Positions 9,308 through 18,404 of a stretch of DNA of 64,000 nt are shown piece by piece. The stretch's first letter is position 1, and every line of letters starts with the position of its first letter. The position numbers and the translations under genes are program-made. Under the pieces are notes generated by a model. The model was not told the origin of the DNA. It saw only the letters and a list, made by a program, of their open reading frames with translations, and did no database searches. This DNA is from Sphingobacteriales bacterium (GTDB lineage Bacteria > Bacteroidota > Bacteroidia > Chitinophagales > LD1): the NCBI GenBank assembly GCA_018262795.1, contig JADFDM010000004.1, positions 185,155 through 249,154 of the forward strand. The letters are read 5' to 3'.

Positions 9308-10663
9308 TTACTGCCGCCTGAGGTCGTATTTTTCAATCTTATTGTATAAGTGGCTTCGTTGAATATCGAGTACCTCGGCTGTTTTAGAAACATTCCATCC
9401 GAATTTTTTGAGTTTGTGTTCGATAAATAATTTTTCAATATGCTCCTTAAAATCTTGAAACTTGTCGAACTGTTCAAACAGATCTGTAGGGGTATCTTTC
9501 GCTTGTGTGTTGGTCACAAAGTTTCGCACTTCGCTTTCGGTAATTTTTTGTTCGGATAGAATCACTAATCGTTCCATCACGTTGCGGAGTTCACGGATAT
9601 TTCCCTCCCAATTCATGGTTTTAAGTTCTTCTAATGCCTTCGGGGTAATTACTTTACGGGGGATCGCATAATCCTCACAAATTTCTTTTACAAATTTTTC
9701 TGCCAGAATCGGAATGTCCTCTCCTCGTTCATTTAAAGAAGGAACATGGATAATAATCACACTCAGTCGGTGATAGAGATCGGTGCGAAACCGATGCTCC
9801 TCAATTTCATTTAGCAGGTCTTTATTGGTGGCTGCTACCACTCGCACATCCACTAAGATATCTTTATCGCCCCCCACTCGTGTAATTCTTCCTTCCTGCA
9901 AAGCGCGCAATACTTTTGCTTGTGCCGAAAGGCTCATATCGCCTATTTCATCTAAAAACAAGGTGCCTCCATGAGCTTGCTCAAATTTTCCGATCCGCTG
10001 TTTAAGAGCAGAAGTGAAAGCCCCTTTCTCATGCCCAAACAGTTCGCTTTCAATCAACTCACTGGGAATAGCTGCACAATTCACTTCGATCAATGGTCCC
10101 TGTACCCGATTGCTTTTTTCGTGAATCCAGCGCGCTACTAATTCCTTACCGGTTCCATTGTCACCCGTCACCAGTACCCTGGCTTCGGTGGGAGCTACCC
10201 GTTCAATCGTTTCCTTTATCTTTTTAATAGCAGGAGAATCACCAATGATCTCTCGTGTTTTAGACACCTTGCGTTTTAGTACCTTGGTCTCGGTGACCAA
10301 ATCAGCTTTTTCAAGAGCATTGCGCACGGTGATTAGCAAACGATTTAAATCAGGTGGTTTTTGAATAAAATCGTAGGCTCCTTTTTTCACGGCTTCTACC
10401 GCATTCTCTACGTTGGCATGCCCCGAAATCATAATGATAGGAGTTTCGCAGTCGGTATCTTGCAATTTTGCCAATACCTCCATGCCGTCCATTTTCGGCA
10501 TTTTAATATCCATTAAAGCACAGTCGTAGTCGCCATCTTTCAGCATGGCAAAGGCTTTCGCCCCGTCCTCTGCTTCATCTACTTTGTAGCTTTCGTATTC
10601 GAGTATCTCCCGCAGAGTTTTGCGGATACTTTTTTCGTCATCGGCAATTAGAATGTTAGCCAT
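9308..10663 (-). CDS. sigma-54-dependent response regulator, NtrC/AtoC family
   Basis: This 451-residue transcriptional activator has the three classic modules. The receiver domain (1-120) has the acidic pair Asp8-Asp9 and phospho-acceptor Asp52 in MDIKMP. The AAA+ domain (about 140-375) has Walker A GDNGTGKE and an intact GAFTSA loop that contacts sigma-54. A Fis-type helix-turn-helix occupies the last 40 residues. It should activate sigma-54 promoters after phosphorylation by an unidentified histidine kinase; no kinase gene is adjacent. The epimerase gene follows directly, though regulation of it is only a guess. Confidence 0.95.
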   Translation of the reverse strand: MANILIADDEKSIRKTLREILEYESYKVDEAEDGAKAFAMLKDGDYDCALMDIKMPKMDGMEVLAKLQDTDCETPIIMISGHANVENAVEAVKKGAYDFIQKPPDLNRLLITVRNALEKADLVTETKVLKRKVSKTREIIGDSPAIKKIKETIERVAPTEARVLVTGDNGTGKELVARWIHEKSNRVQGPLIEVNCAAIPSELIESELFGHEKGAFTSALKQRIGKFEQAHGGTLFLDEIGDMSLSAQAKVLRALQEGRITRVGGDKDILVDVRVVAATNKDLLNEIEEHRFRTDLYHRLSVIIIHVPSLNERGEDIPILAEKFVKEICEDYAIPRKVITPKALEELKTMNWEGNIRELRNVMERLVILSEQKITESEVRNFVTNTQAKDTPTDLFEQFDKFQDFKEHIEKLFIEHKLKKFGWNVSKTAEVLDIQRSHLYNKIEKYDLRRQ

Positions 10664-10704
10664 ACTGTGTTTTAAAAATTGAAAAATGAATAACGAAAAA
10701 TTAA

Positions 10705-10731
10705 GACTGAATACAAAAATTATATTCAGTC
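10705..10731 (-). terminator. terminator of RNase P RNA
   Basis: On the minus strand a perfect 9-bp stem GACTGAATA/TATTCAGTC is followed by TTAATTTTT. It lies just beyond the 3' end of rnpB and before the NtrC-type gene. Confidence 0.65.
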
Positions 10732-10747
10732 CTATTTTTTTTAAAAA

Positions 10748-11143
10748 AGCTACCTGCCTGTAAGCCGGATTCTGTTTCCTTCAGGTATTACCCGGAAGGA
10801 CATCTATCATTTATCTGCGATTTCGCTCACACGAAACCTGTTACGCTCAACCCCTCCGCGCAGCCTGACTCGAAAGCCAAGCAATCGTGCGAGCCGCACT
10901 TTAGCACGGATATACGTGAGCTTTCAACCCGCAAGGTTTACCCGGCTGTTGCGTTACCACAACAACCCGTGAGCTCTTACCTCACATTTTCACCCTTATT
11001 CCGATATATCGGAACGGTTATTTTCTGCGGCACTATCTGTTGAACTGTCTCCAATTCCCCCACCCGTTAGGTGGTGCGGTGCTCTGTGTTGTCCGGACTT
11101 TCCTTCCCGATTTTAATCGAGACGATAGATCAGCCTGTAGCCG
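10748..11143 (-). ncRNA. rnpB: RNase P RNA (bacterial class A)
   Basis: This is the catalytic RNA of tRNA 5' maturation. The minus strand contains the conserved 5' core GGAAAGTCCGGAC and, near the 3' end, ACAGAATCCGGCTTA. Terminal segments GCTAC and GTAGC can pair as part of P1, which sets the approximate ends. The length of about 395 nt suits a class A RNA. The 5' end is uncertain by several bases. A T-rich hairpin terminator follows. Confidence 0.93.
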
Positions 11144-11230
11144 TGCACGAAATTAGACGTTTATTTTTATGGACGAAATGAATTGATTTTATAATTGGCG
11201 ATTGTTGAAATTCTTGAGATTATTGTGGAT

Positions 11231-11869
11231 ATGCTAAAATGGCGATTAGCTCAATGGGTGGAACTGCGTTGGTGGAAAAGGTATCTGAAAGGGAAGAATA
11301 AGCAAACTTATCTGAACTGGAAAAGAGAATATTGGAAGAGTGTGTGGAATAAAATAGCAAAGGTAATTCCATTAACCCCAACCTCTACCATTGCCGATAT
11401 GGGTTGTGGCCCTGCCGGAATTTTCATCGCGTTCCCGGGTCATTCCGTCACCGCTATTGATCCGCTTTTGCAACAGTATGAAACGCATCTACCATTTTTT
11501 GAGAGAAGCGATTATCCCAATTGCCTTTTCATTACTTCTGGTATTGAAGACTTTGAGATTGCCTCCGCTTTTGATATAGTCTTCTGTATGAATGCGATTA
11601 ACCATGTGAAAGATATGGAGAAGGCGGTTGATGTAATAGTGAAGGCAACGAAACGAAGTGGCTATTTAGTGATTTCTATTGATGCCCATAACCACTCTTT
11701 CTTTAAAATGCTTTTTCGTTTAGTGCCAGGGGATATTCTGCATCCGCATCAGTATGATTTAAAAGAATATCAATCTTTTTTAGAAAAGCGGGGAATAAAA
11801 ATTAAGAAAACGGAATTGCTCAAGCAGGAGTTTTTTTTCAATCATTATTTGATAGTGGCCGCTGCTTGA
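11231..11869 (+). CDS. class I SAM-dependent methyltransferase
   Basis: The protein is about 212 residues from the ATG at 11231. A TTG at 11195 would add 12 residues but lacks support. The SAM-binding motif I is IADMGCGPAGIF, followed by the acidic end of strand 2 (AIDPL) and a DIVFCMNAINHV motif, as in UbiE/BioC-like methyltransferases. The substrate cannot be read from the sequence. The N-terminus is rich in Trp and Lys and may form an amphipathic membrane-contacting helix. It converges with the DUF2279 gene, with only 3 bp between them. Confidence 0.8.
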   Translation: MLKWRLAQWVELRWWKRYLKGKNKQTYLNWKREYWKSVWNKIAKVIPLTPTSTIADMGCGPAGIFIAFPGHSVTAIDPLLQQYETHLPFFERSDYPNCLFITSGIEDFEIASAFDIVFCMNAINHVKDMEKAVDVIVKATKRSGYLVISIDAHNHSFFKMLFRLVPGDILHPHQYDLKEYQSFLEKRGIKIKKTELLKQEFFFNHYLIVAAA

Positions 11870-11872
11870 TCC

Positions 11873-12901
11873 TTACTTTTTCTTATTCAATACAATCGGA
11901 TAATCAAAGTTGAGGAAATATATGGGATGCACCACCACTTGCCCCAGCGTATTAAATTCAATGGCGGGCATAGGCAGTTTTACAATATTCAAAATGCCGA
12001 GAATGATTTTACCGGCTCGCGATTGGGCTTTGAACTTGGTGTAATCGGCATCTATGGAAATGAAAAATCTTCGATAGCGTTTGAGATCACTTCGGTCGTG
12101 GTACACTCCTTTACTATCCGTCCACTTGTTTTCAAAGCCGCCATACATGTTTCCAGCAGCATAACCAAAAGCTATATTCAACCAAGACGGTCGAATTTTA
12201 TGATTGAAGGAATATAGATTAAACGACAGCCACATCGTCACTCCGTTATAATCTTTCAATACGCGCTCTCCAAAATTATCTCCGTACAACTCATAAGCGC
12301 GGTCGCGCAATTCTCCCACCGGGTAGTTGATGATGTGGAAGGAATATTTAATTGTAATTCGCTGTTCTTTCCAAATTAAAAACTGTGCAGTAGAAAATGC
12401 TGCTCCGGCAAAATCAAAAACAATATCACTCCATGAAGCGCCATATTTCTGCGTAAGCCCGTCCGGTATTTCAATGGCCGCTAAGCTGATAAACCCAAAA
12501 GCCCCAGCGGTGAGTGCTGCTGGGGTATTTTTCATACCACTCCACCGCAGCATGTTATACGTCCAGTTAGTGATAAAATAAGGAGCAAAGAAGTGCCCTG
12601 TTTTGTCAATTTGCAACCATTCTTTCTCATCCGAAAACCAATGAAATTTTGTCAACGGTTCGTTGTGATACCAGCTAAAACCAACCCCTGTCATTATTGC
12701 GGCATACCCGCCTACGGCTCCGATGCTTACTCCGGTTAATCTTTTTTTATGAATGGTGGTGGGGAAATCGAGTGTGCGCTTCTCTTTATTGACCAATGCA
12801 AGCGTAGAGTCTTGTGAAAAAGCAAAAGACACCGTAAACACACTTAGAAGAATAAGTAAAACCGATTGTCGCCATAAGTTGCGGAGAAGCAAGTAATTCA
12901 T
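11873..12901 (-). CDS. DUF2279-family exported protein
   Basis: This 342-residue protein has an N-terminal signal peptide (hydrophobic stretch about 10-28 ending near FAFSQ). The body has several glycine-rich hydrophobic segments and the DUF2279/YfiM-like core, including KTGHFFAPYFIT, GAFGFISLAAIEIPDG and SDIVFDFAGAAF. It probably sits in the outer membrane or periplasm. The family has no experimentally fixed role that I can name. No operon partner is evident. Confidence 0.75.
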   Translation of the reverse strand: MNYLLLRNLWRQSVLLILLSVFTVSFAFSQDSTLALVNKEKRTLDFPTTIHKKRLTGVSIGAVGGYAAIMTGVGFSWYHNEPLTKFHWFSDEKEWLQIDKTGHFFAPYFITNWTYNMLRWSGMKNTPAALTAGAFGFISLAAIEIPDGLTQKYGASWSDIVFDFAGAAFSTAQFLIWKEQRITIKYSFHIINYPVGELRDRAYELYGDNFGERVLKDYNGVTMWLSFNLYSFNHKIRPSWLNIAFGYAAGNMYGGFENKWTDSKGVYHDRSDLKRYRRFFISIDADYTKFKAQSRAGKIILGILNIVKLPMPAIEFNTLGQVVVHPIYFLNFDYPIVLNKKK

Positions 12902-13134
12902 CTGCGATAAAAATAACTGTATTGAATGGATTCAACATGATTCTGCGAATTAGTGATGGACGAGTTTCTGCGCATATCTGAGCGAGCTTTATTTTTAAGT
13001 TTACTAAAGTGGAAAAATGAAAAGACCTATTTGCAGTAGAAGTTACAAAAGCGCAACAGAAATAATTCTTTGGCACCGAATAGATAGTAATCGGCATAAG
13101 GGTATTCTTTTATTTTAGCCACTCAAATCAGCGC

Positions 13135-13584
13135 ATGACCGAATCCCATATCCGGAGTATTATAAAAGGTATTTCATGGCGTATCATTGGAACTTTTGAT
13201 ACCGTTGTTATTTCCTTCTTTGTTACCGGTCATATTGCGATGGCGCTCAAAATAGGGTTTACCGAAGTGATTACTAAGGTGGGCTTGTATTATTTGCACG
13301 AACGGGCTTGGCTGTATTTTTTACACGAAAAAGATCAACATCCCCAAACTTCATTTTTCAAAGCAATTACTTGGCGCGCTTTGGGCACCATAGATACCAT
13401 GTTACTCGGTTGGATTTATTCAGGCGATCCGTTAATGGGGCTTAAACTCGGTTTTGCGGATGTATTCACCAAAGTGGCTCTTTATTATTTACACGAGCGA
13501 ATGTGGCACCGCATACCGGTGGGAACCGTGCGCAGATGGTTTGGAATAAAAGCTGAAGACGCTACACCAACTCCGCCACAATAA
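13135..13584 (+). CDS. DUF2061 membrane protein with duplicated domain
   Basis: This 149-residue inner-membrane protein is made of two copies of the DUF2061 unit, at about 5-60 and 77-132. Each begins with an aromatic/Arg-rich segment (K-WRxxGTxDT) and ends with FTKVxLYYLHER. The two halves are clearly an internal duplication. Function is unknown; in other bacteria the domain sits beside sulfur-assimilation genes, which are not seen here. The last 23 bp overlap the 3' end of folC on the opposite strand. Confidence 0.8.
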   Translation: MTESHIRSIIKGISWRIIGTFDTVVISFFVTGHIAMALKIGFTEVITKVGLYYLHERAWLYFLHEKDQHPQTSFFKAITWRALGTIDTMLLGWIYSGDPLMGLKLGFADVFTKVALYYLHERMWHRIPVGTVRRWFGIKAEDATPTPPQ

Positions 13585-14773
13585 AAATGCTACCGCTCAC
13601 CAACACCATGTCATCCGGGGAAGCATTTTGCAAAGCTGCCTTATAGGCTGCTTTGACAGAGTAATAACATTCTCCCTTCAACCCATTTTCAATCGCTTTT
13701 GAACACAACTCCCCCGCGTTTAAACCGCGCGGAATATTTGCCTTGCAAAAATAATAGATAGCTTTTCGAGGGAGCAGCGAGAGCACTTTTCGGATGTCTT
13801 TATCATTCACGGTGCCATATACAAAATGAAGTTGCCGGTACTTTGTTTGATGAAGTTCTTTCACCACTTCCTTGATGCCGGCTTCATTGTGAGCGCTATC
13901 AAACACGACTAAGGGCTTTTGTTGTTTGATGGTCCAACGACCTATAAAGGAAGTATTCTGTATCACATTCTTTAACCCCTTTTGTACTGACTTTTCAAAA
14001 ATTCTAATCCCTGACTGTTGCAGCAGTTCTATCGCCTTCAGAGCAGTAGCAATATTTTTCTTTTGAAAACTACCCTTTAAATCACTCGAGTATTGAGTGC
14101 CTTTATCAGCAAAATAAATAGGGGCTGACATTTGTTTTGCTTTTTTGATAAACACAGGTTTCGTTTCAGGATTCGTTTCACCTATGACTACCGGAGCACC
14201 TCGTTTAATGATTCCAGCTTTTTCCCCTGCAATTTTTGCCAAGGTGTTGCCGAGGAATTGCGTGTGGTCATAAGCGATGTTTGTGATGATGGACAAAATA
14301 GGCTCAATGATGTTAGTGGAATCAAGCCGGCCGCCCATGCCTACTTCTATCACAGCATAGTCCACTTTCTTTTCTTTAAAATACTGAAAGGCCATTGCCG
14401 TAGTAATTTCAAAAAATGAAGCATCTACTTCTTTGAATTTCTCTTTGTTCTTTTCTACAAATTGCGTCACATACTGTTGGCTGATGTAATGGCCATTTAT
14501 TTTTATCCGCTCCCGATAATCCTTGTAATGTGGAGAAACAAATAGCCCTGTTTTGTACCCTTGCTCTTGTAGTACCGAGGCGATAATGTGAGCCACCGAA
14601 CCTTTGCCATTTGTTCCCGCCACATGGATACATTTCAGACTTTGCTGCGGGTTTCCCAGTATGTCGCAAAGGCGAGTAATATTATCCAAATTGTTGCGAT
14701 AAGCTGCCGCACCCACCCGCTGAAACATGGGCAATTGTTCTAAAAGATATTGTATAACCTCCGAGTATTTCAA
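13562..14773 (-). CDS. folC: bifunctional folylpolyglutamate synthase / dihydrofolate synthase
   Basis: This 403-residue Mur-ligase-family enzyme adds glutamate to dihydropteroate and to folates. The ATP-binding P-loop is GTNGKGSVAH near residue 54, followed by GLFVSPHYKDYRERI, EVGMGGRLDSTN and TNIAYDHTQFLG. The length and order of motifs are those of FolC. It is the last gene of a leftward cluster after exbB, exbD and the TonB-like gene, an arrangement that recurs in Bacteroidota. Confidence 0.95.
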   Translation of the reverse strand: MKYSEVIQYLLEQLPMFQRVGAAAYRNNLDNITRLCDILGNPQQSLKCIHVAGTNGKGSVAHIIASVLQEQGYKTGLFVSPHYKDYRERIKINGHYISQQYVTQFVEKNKEKFKEVDASFFEITTAMAFQYFKEKKVDYAVIEVGMGGRLDSTNIIEPILSIITNIAYDHTQFLGNTLAKIAGEKAGIIKRGAPVVIGETNPETKPVFIKKAKQMSAPIYFADKGTQYSSDLKGSFQKKNIATALKAIELLQQSGIRIFEKSVQKGLKNVIQNTSFIGRWTIKQQKPLVVFDSAHNEAGIKEVVKELHQTKYRQLHFVYGTVNDKDIRKVLSLLPRKAIYYFCKANIPRGLNAGELCSKAIENGLKGECYYSVKAAYKAALQNASPDDMVLVSGSIFIVAELV

Positions 14774-14837
14774 GCCGTGCAGAAATTTAGCAGGTCAAAA
14801 ATACATTTTGAGAGGATAAGAAAATTGGGGAATGAAA

Positions 14838-15743
14838 TCAGTGAACCTTATAGATGTAAGTAATGGTGCCTTCTTGTGTTTCGGGGGCATTGGCTACTGC
14901 ATTAAAGGTAGATTTTTTGGCAGCAGCCAAGGCATTATCAATATTGCATTTATCGAAGGTAGTGGATTTGAAGCGCTCAAAGTCGGCTGCCACCACCTTG
15001 CCGCTGCGATCTACTTTTATTTTTATCACCACTTTACCTTGAATGGTGCAAGTTTGAGGGGCGGGTAAACTCAATTTTTTTCTTCCTGCCAAACTGTAGC
15101 CTCCGTTCAAGTCGCCACTGCCGGGTCCTTGTCCATCACCATTCCCATCCCCCAAGTAATTCTTTGAGTTTGGGTCACCGTTCGGTTTGCCTTGATCGCC
15201 TTGCCCACCTCCGGTTCCATCTCCAACGCTTTTGTTGGGTTCTCCATAAGCGCCTTTGGTGAATAATGCATCCTTGTTGGGTTGCTGTGCAGGTGCCGGA
15301 TTTTCTGTTTTATTGGGTTTAGAGGTGGTAGTCTTATTGGTGGAAGGATTTTTATTCGGCTTAAACATCGCATTCTCATCCGGCTTCACTTTCGGCTTTT
15401 CTTCTGCTTTTGGAACCACTACTGCTTCTTCTCCATTCTCTTGTGAAAGCACCTCATCCGGAGTACTTTTTTCGGGGGTGGCACTGCCGGCTTCTTGGCT
15501 GGTTTCCATTGGGCCGGGATTGTAGGAGAAAGGCTGAGTTTCACCGCTTCCTACTTCATCAAAACCAAAGTTAACCGCCATTCCCCCTGCATTATCTTCA
15601 AAAGGAGGAATAGGAGTATGCAGAATAGTAAAGAACAACAACAGCAAAATCAGTCCATGAACCAACAGGGTAATGATGGCCGCCCATGCAGTTTTCCGTT
15701 GACGGAACTCTTTTTCTTCTGTATCAAATGAAGTGGTAAACAT
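14838..15743 (-). CDS. TonB-like energy transducer
   Basis: This 301-residue protein is anchored by one N-terminal transmembrane helix (about 19-42). A long Pro/Lys/Asn/Gly-rich linker spans the periplasm. The short C-terminal domain (about 225-301), with GKVVIKIKVDRSGKVV and a single disulphide-capable CTIQ, resembles TonB C-terminal folds. Downstream of exbD and exbB it should pass proton-motive energy to an outer-membrane partner, in either the TonB or the Tol sense. The linker is unusually Gly/Asn-rich near 165-220. Confidence 0.8.
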   Translation of the reverse strand: MFTTSFDTEEKEFRQRKTAWAAIITLLVHGLILLLLFFTILHTPIPPFEDNAGGMAVNFGFDEVGSGETQPFSYNPGPMETSQEAGSATPEKSTPDEVLSQENGEEAVVVPKAEEKPKVKPDENAMFKPNKNPSTNKTTTSKPNKTENPAPAQQPNKDALFTKGAYGEPNKSVGDGTGGGQGDQGKPNGDPNSKNYLGDGNGDGQGPGSGDLNGGYSLAGRKKLSLPAPQTCTIQGKVVIKIKVDRSGKVVAADFERFKSTTFDKCNIDNALAAAKKSTFNAVANAPETQEGTITYIYKVH

Positions 15744-15845
15744 GGTGCTGAGAACTGGTTATTCGTAGATAGTTAATAGTTATTCGTTAATGGTTTTTCG
15801 TGACGGCTACTTTTTTTTGGTAATGGGGCAGTCATTTTATAAGAC

Positions 15846-16247
15846 TTATCGGTTCGTTGTTGCCAATACCATTTTCATGTTTAGTTTGGCTCCTATGGTC
15901 ATCACATCCACCACATCCTGTAGCTTTAAACTTTTGCTGGCTTTTAGCACAATATTAGGCTGAGTCAGGGTGTCATCCGTTATAAACATACTCAGCTTAG
16001 GTTCTAAGGAATCAAAAGCAATTTTCTCATTATTGAGGTAGTAGTTCATATTGGAGTCCACCGCCAGTACTAAGTTTTCTTTGCTCACCGACTTTCCCGC
16101 ATTCGTTTTAGGTAAATTAATCTTAATCACCGAAGGAGCTACCATCGTGGACATAATCAAGAAGAACAACATCAGGAAAAACATGATGTCATTCAGCGAG
16201 TCGGTACTCACAGCCGACCCCATTCTACTTTTGCGTCTTAGCTGCAT
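15846..16247 (-). CDS. exbD: ExbD/TolR-family biopolymer transport protein
   Basis: This 133-residue protein has one transmembrane helix (about 20-42) preceded by the charged STDSLNDIMFFLMLFFLI segment, whose Asp in the helix is the proton-path residue of ExbD/TolR. The rest is a periplasmic domain. It lies 6 bp after the ExbB homologue and 102 bp before the TonB-like gene, so the three form one energising complex in the inner membrane. Confidence 0.9.
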   Translation of the reverse strand: MQLRRKSRMGSAVSTDSLNDIMFFLMLFFLIMSTMVAPSVIKINLPKTNAGKSVSKENLVLAVDSNMNYYLNNEKIAFDSLEPKLSMFITDDTLTQPNIVLKASKSLKLQDVVDVMTIGAKLNMKMVLATTNR

Positions 16248-16253
16248 TCGTTC

Positions 16254-16937
16254 CTATTTGGTGGGTTCCTGAATCAAGTCAATAAATTCTACAGAGGTGC
16301 TTTCTAATTGAAAACTCACGCGGTCAATCATGGTATTCAAATAGTGAAAGCCGATGTGGGCAATGATCCCCACCAGCAGGCCGGCCGCAGAGGTAATCAT
16401 CTTTTCATAGAGGCCTCCGGCTATCAAGCCAATGCTGATGTTATCGGCTAAGGAGATATTATAGAAAATACGGATCACCCCGCTAATGGTACCTACGAAA
16501 CCAAACATAGGGGCAATACCGGCAATAATTCCGAGGTACGAAAGGTTCTTCTCTAGCTTGTAAATTTCCAACTTACCAGTGTTCTCTACAGCACTTTCAA
16601 TTTCTTTAATCGGTTTTCCAAGACGTTTAATCCCTTTTTCCAGCAATCGAGCTATGGGACTGTTGTTGTTTTTGCACATGCTGAGGGCGGCATCTGTCTT
16701 TCCGTCCATCAGCATGGTTTTCACATTCGCCATAAATCCCGCATCCACTTTTGAGGCTCGGTGGATGACGATAAATTTTTCTATCATCAGATAAACGGCT
16801 ATCACTGATAAAATGCCAATGGGCACCATGACCCAGCCCCCTTTCATTATTAGGTCTAAAAGGCTGATGGATTGTTCAGTGATAGCCTGAGTTTTGGCTG
16901 CGGCTGAAGTATCTGTGACGATCTGAAGAAGGGTCAT
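16254..16937 (-). CDS. exbB: MotA/TolQ/ExbB-family proton channel protein
   Basis: The likely start is the ATG at 16937, giving 227 residues (MTLLQIV...); an upstream ATG at 17021 would add 28 residues with no family counterpart. There are three membrane helices: one near the N-terminus and two around residues 130-200. The segment GIIAGIAPMFGFVGTISGVIRIF is the conserved proton-channel signature. With the following ExbD it forms the proton-motive-force-driven motor. Confidence 0.9.
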   Translation of the reverse strand: MTLLQIVTDTSAAAKTQAITEQSISLLDLIMKGGWVMVPIGILSVIAVYLMIEKFIVIHRASKVDAGFMANVKTMLMDGKTDAALSMCKNNNSPIARLLEKGIKRLGKPIKEIESAVENTGKLEIYKLEKNLSYLGIIAGIAPMFGFVGTISGVIRIFYNISLADNISIGLIAGGLYEKMITSAAGLLVGIIAHIGFHYLNTMIDRVSFQLESTSVEFIDLIQEPTK

Positions 16938-17141
16938 GTATATAGATTTAGTAGTTAACGCGGAGTATCCAATTTTTAGTATAACAAATGTGCCCTCCTT
17001 ATTTGAATTCCGGAACCACACTATTAAACTCTTATTTGTTGATTGTGGACTGGAAAGGGCAGAAAAAAGATGGAAGCAGTGCTTGCCGGTTTATTGAGCG
17101 CCAAAAGCGAAAGGCTTTTGTTTGCTACTCACCATGTGTTT

Positions 17142-18043
17142 AACCGTAAATAGACAGTAGGAAGCCCAAATACGGTTACTTATAGAGGGGAAAGAGTCGT
17201 TTATTTGAGGGGAGCAAAACGTATATGAAAAACAGCAACTATCCCATTGAATATAGTGATGATAAAGTCACCGCTTGGGGGGGCTTTTCGGTGATGTAAC
17301 AATTCACTGAAAAGATAAAACTTCGGCAGTTCGTCCAAACCCTTCCCATTCCGAAAAGCACGAGTAATAACCGATATGAATTAGAGGGCATTGTAGAGAG
17401 CTTTCTACTATCTGTTTGGTTGGGCTGTTACAAATTTTCACACACGTATGTGTTGCGGTTAGATGATACGCTAAAGAAAATATTCGGGTGGAAACAGATA
17501 CCCAGCGATACCTCTTACAAACGTTTCTTCAAAAAATTTAATCAACGCATCAACACCGAAGTTTTTCCGGCTATACAACAGTGGTTCTTTGTGCAATTGC
17601 AGTTGGATAATTATGCGCTTGACTTAGATTCAACGGCTATTGCCCGCTATGGAACCCAAGAAGGCAATCACATCGGCTACAATCCTGCTAAACGAGGCAG
17701 ACCGAGCCATCATCCGCTGTTTGCTTTCCTTGGCAATGAACGCATGGTAGCCATGCGCCCTAATACTACCGAAGCAGCTCTTAGAATGGTCAATTTAGCT
17801 TACAACATGATTAGTTTGTTCCGACAGGTAAGTTCTGAAAAGCCCAAGTAGCAACGGTTACAGACTTTACGACTCAAAGCTATGCAGTTGGAGCCTGGAT
17901 GACTAAACGAGGCAACAGCCAAGTGCTGAAAATGGCAGTCCCTATTAAAAAACGAAAGTGGATGGACGGAATTTTTGCTAAAGTGGATGAATTAGACTTC
18001 CCTTTATCTCTCCAAACTTAGTAGCTACTGTCTATTTACGGTT
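17142..18043. mobile_element. degenerate IS1380-family element with intact 19-bp inverted ends
   Basis: Perfect 19-bp terminal inverted repeats lie at 17142-17160 (AACCGTAAATAGACAGTAG) and 18025-18043. The element is only 902 bp, much shorter than the usual 1.3-1.7 kb, because the middle of the transposase has been lost. No convincing target-site duplication is visible in the flanks. With intact ends it could in principle still be moved by a full-length relative elsewhere in the genome. Confidence 0.85.
17225..18021 (+). pseudogene. IS1380-family transposase, disrupted
   Basis: The reading starts at ATG 17225 and meets an in-frame TAA at 17297 after GGFSVM, then continues in the same frame through LRQFVQTLPIP and DLDSTAIARYGTQEGNHIGY, the IS1380 motif with the first catalytic Asp. 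Near residue 115 of the open part the sequence jumps directly to a C-terminal segment (MVNLAYNMISLFRQ), so the central catalytic core is deleted. A frameshift follows near 17850-17890; the true C-terminus GAWMTKRGNSQVLKMAV is read in another frame. It carries at least three inactivating lesions. Confidence 0.85.
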
Positions 18044-18348
18044 TATTAGTCCCTCAATGTTCTCCGTTTCGAGGATTGGCAGAGCACGAAGCGGAAAGAA
18101 ACTCACAGCCCCACCTCACCAGGGGCGGAACGGTTCGTTCTTATCGGCTCAAGGCTCGCGGCTTGTAGCTCACAGTTCTATTTCCTTTTTCAGTGCATAT
18201 ATCTGTAGCTACATCAGCTTGTTTGGTTTCAAGATTTTCCATTTTGCGGTTTCAACGCCCTATGGTTAGCTGCCATTGCTCAATCATTTGTTGCGATACG
18301 GGCTGTAGTAAAAACAAAAAGTAGCCCCCCTAATAAATAGAAAAACAA
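18044..18348. other. intergenic region without a recognisable gene
   Basis: I see no credible coding frame. The right end (about 18233-18256, TTTTGCGGTTTCAACGCC) loosely resembles the TTTGGCGTTTGTAACGCC found next to the RAYT relic at 20954-20970, so a badly decayed copy of that repeat is possible but not demonstrated. Confidence 0.3.
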
Positions 18349-18377
18349 AACCTCCGTCCAGTGAAGGAGCGGAGGTT
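18349..18377 (-). terminator. bidirectional hairpin terminator after the collagen-like gene
   Basis: AACCTCCG and CGGAGGTT pair around a short loop, with A-rich sequence on the left and T-rich on the right, 28 bp beyond the stop of the collagen-like gene. Confidence 0.7.
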
Positions 18378-18404
18378 TATTTTGTAAGCCTTAAGTAAAA
18401 GTAG

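Noticed and set aside
12786-13097. 103-codon minus-strand frame overlapping the DUF2279 start
   Set aside because: It overlaps the signal peptide region of a better-supported gene in another frame.
18057-18269. 70-codon frame between the IS relic and the collagen-like gene
   Set aside because: Composition is irregular and no homologous motif is visible; it lies in decayed repeat-like DNA.
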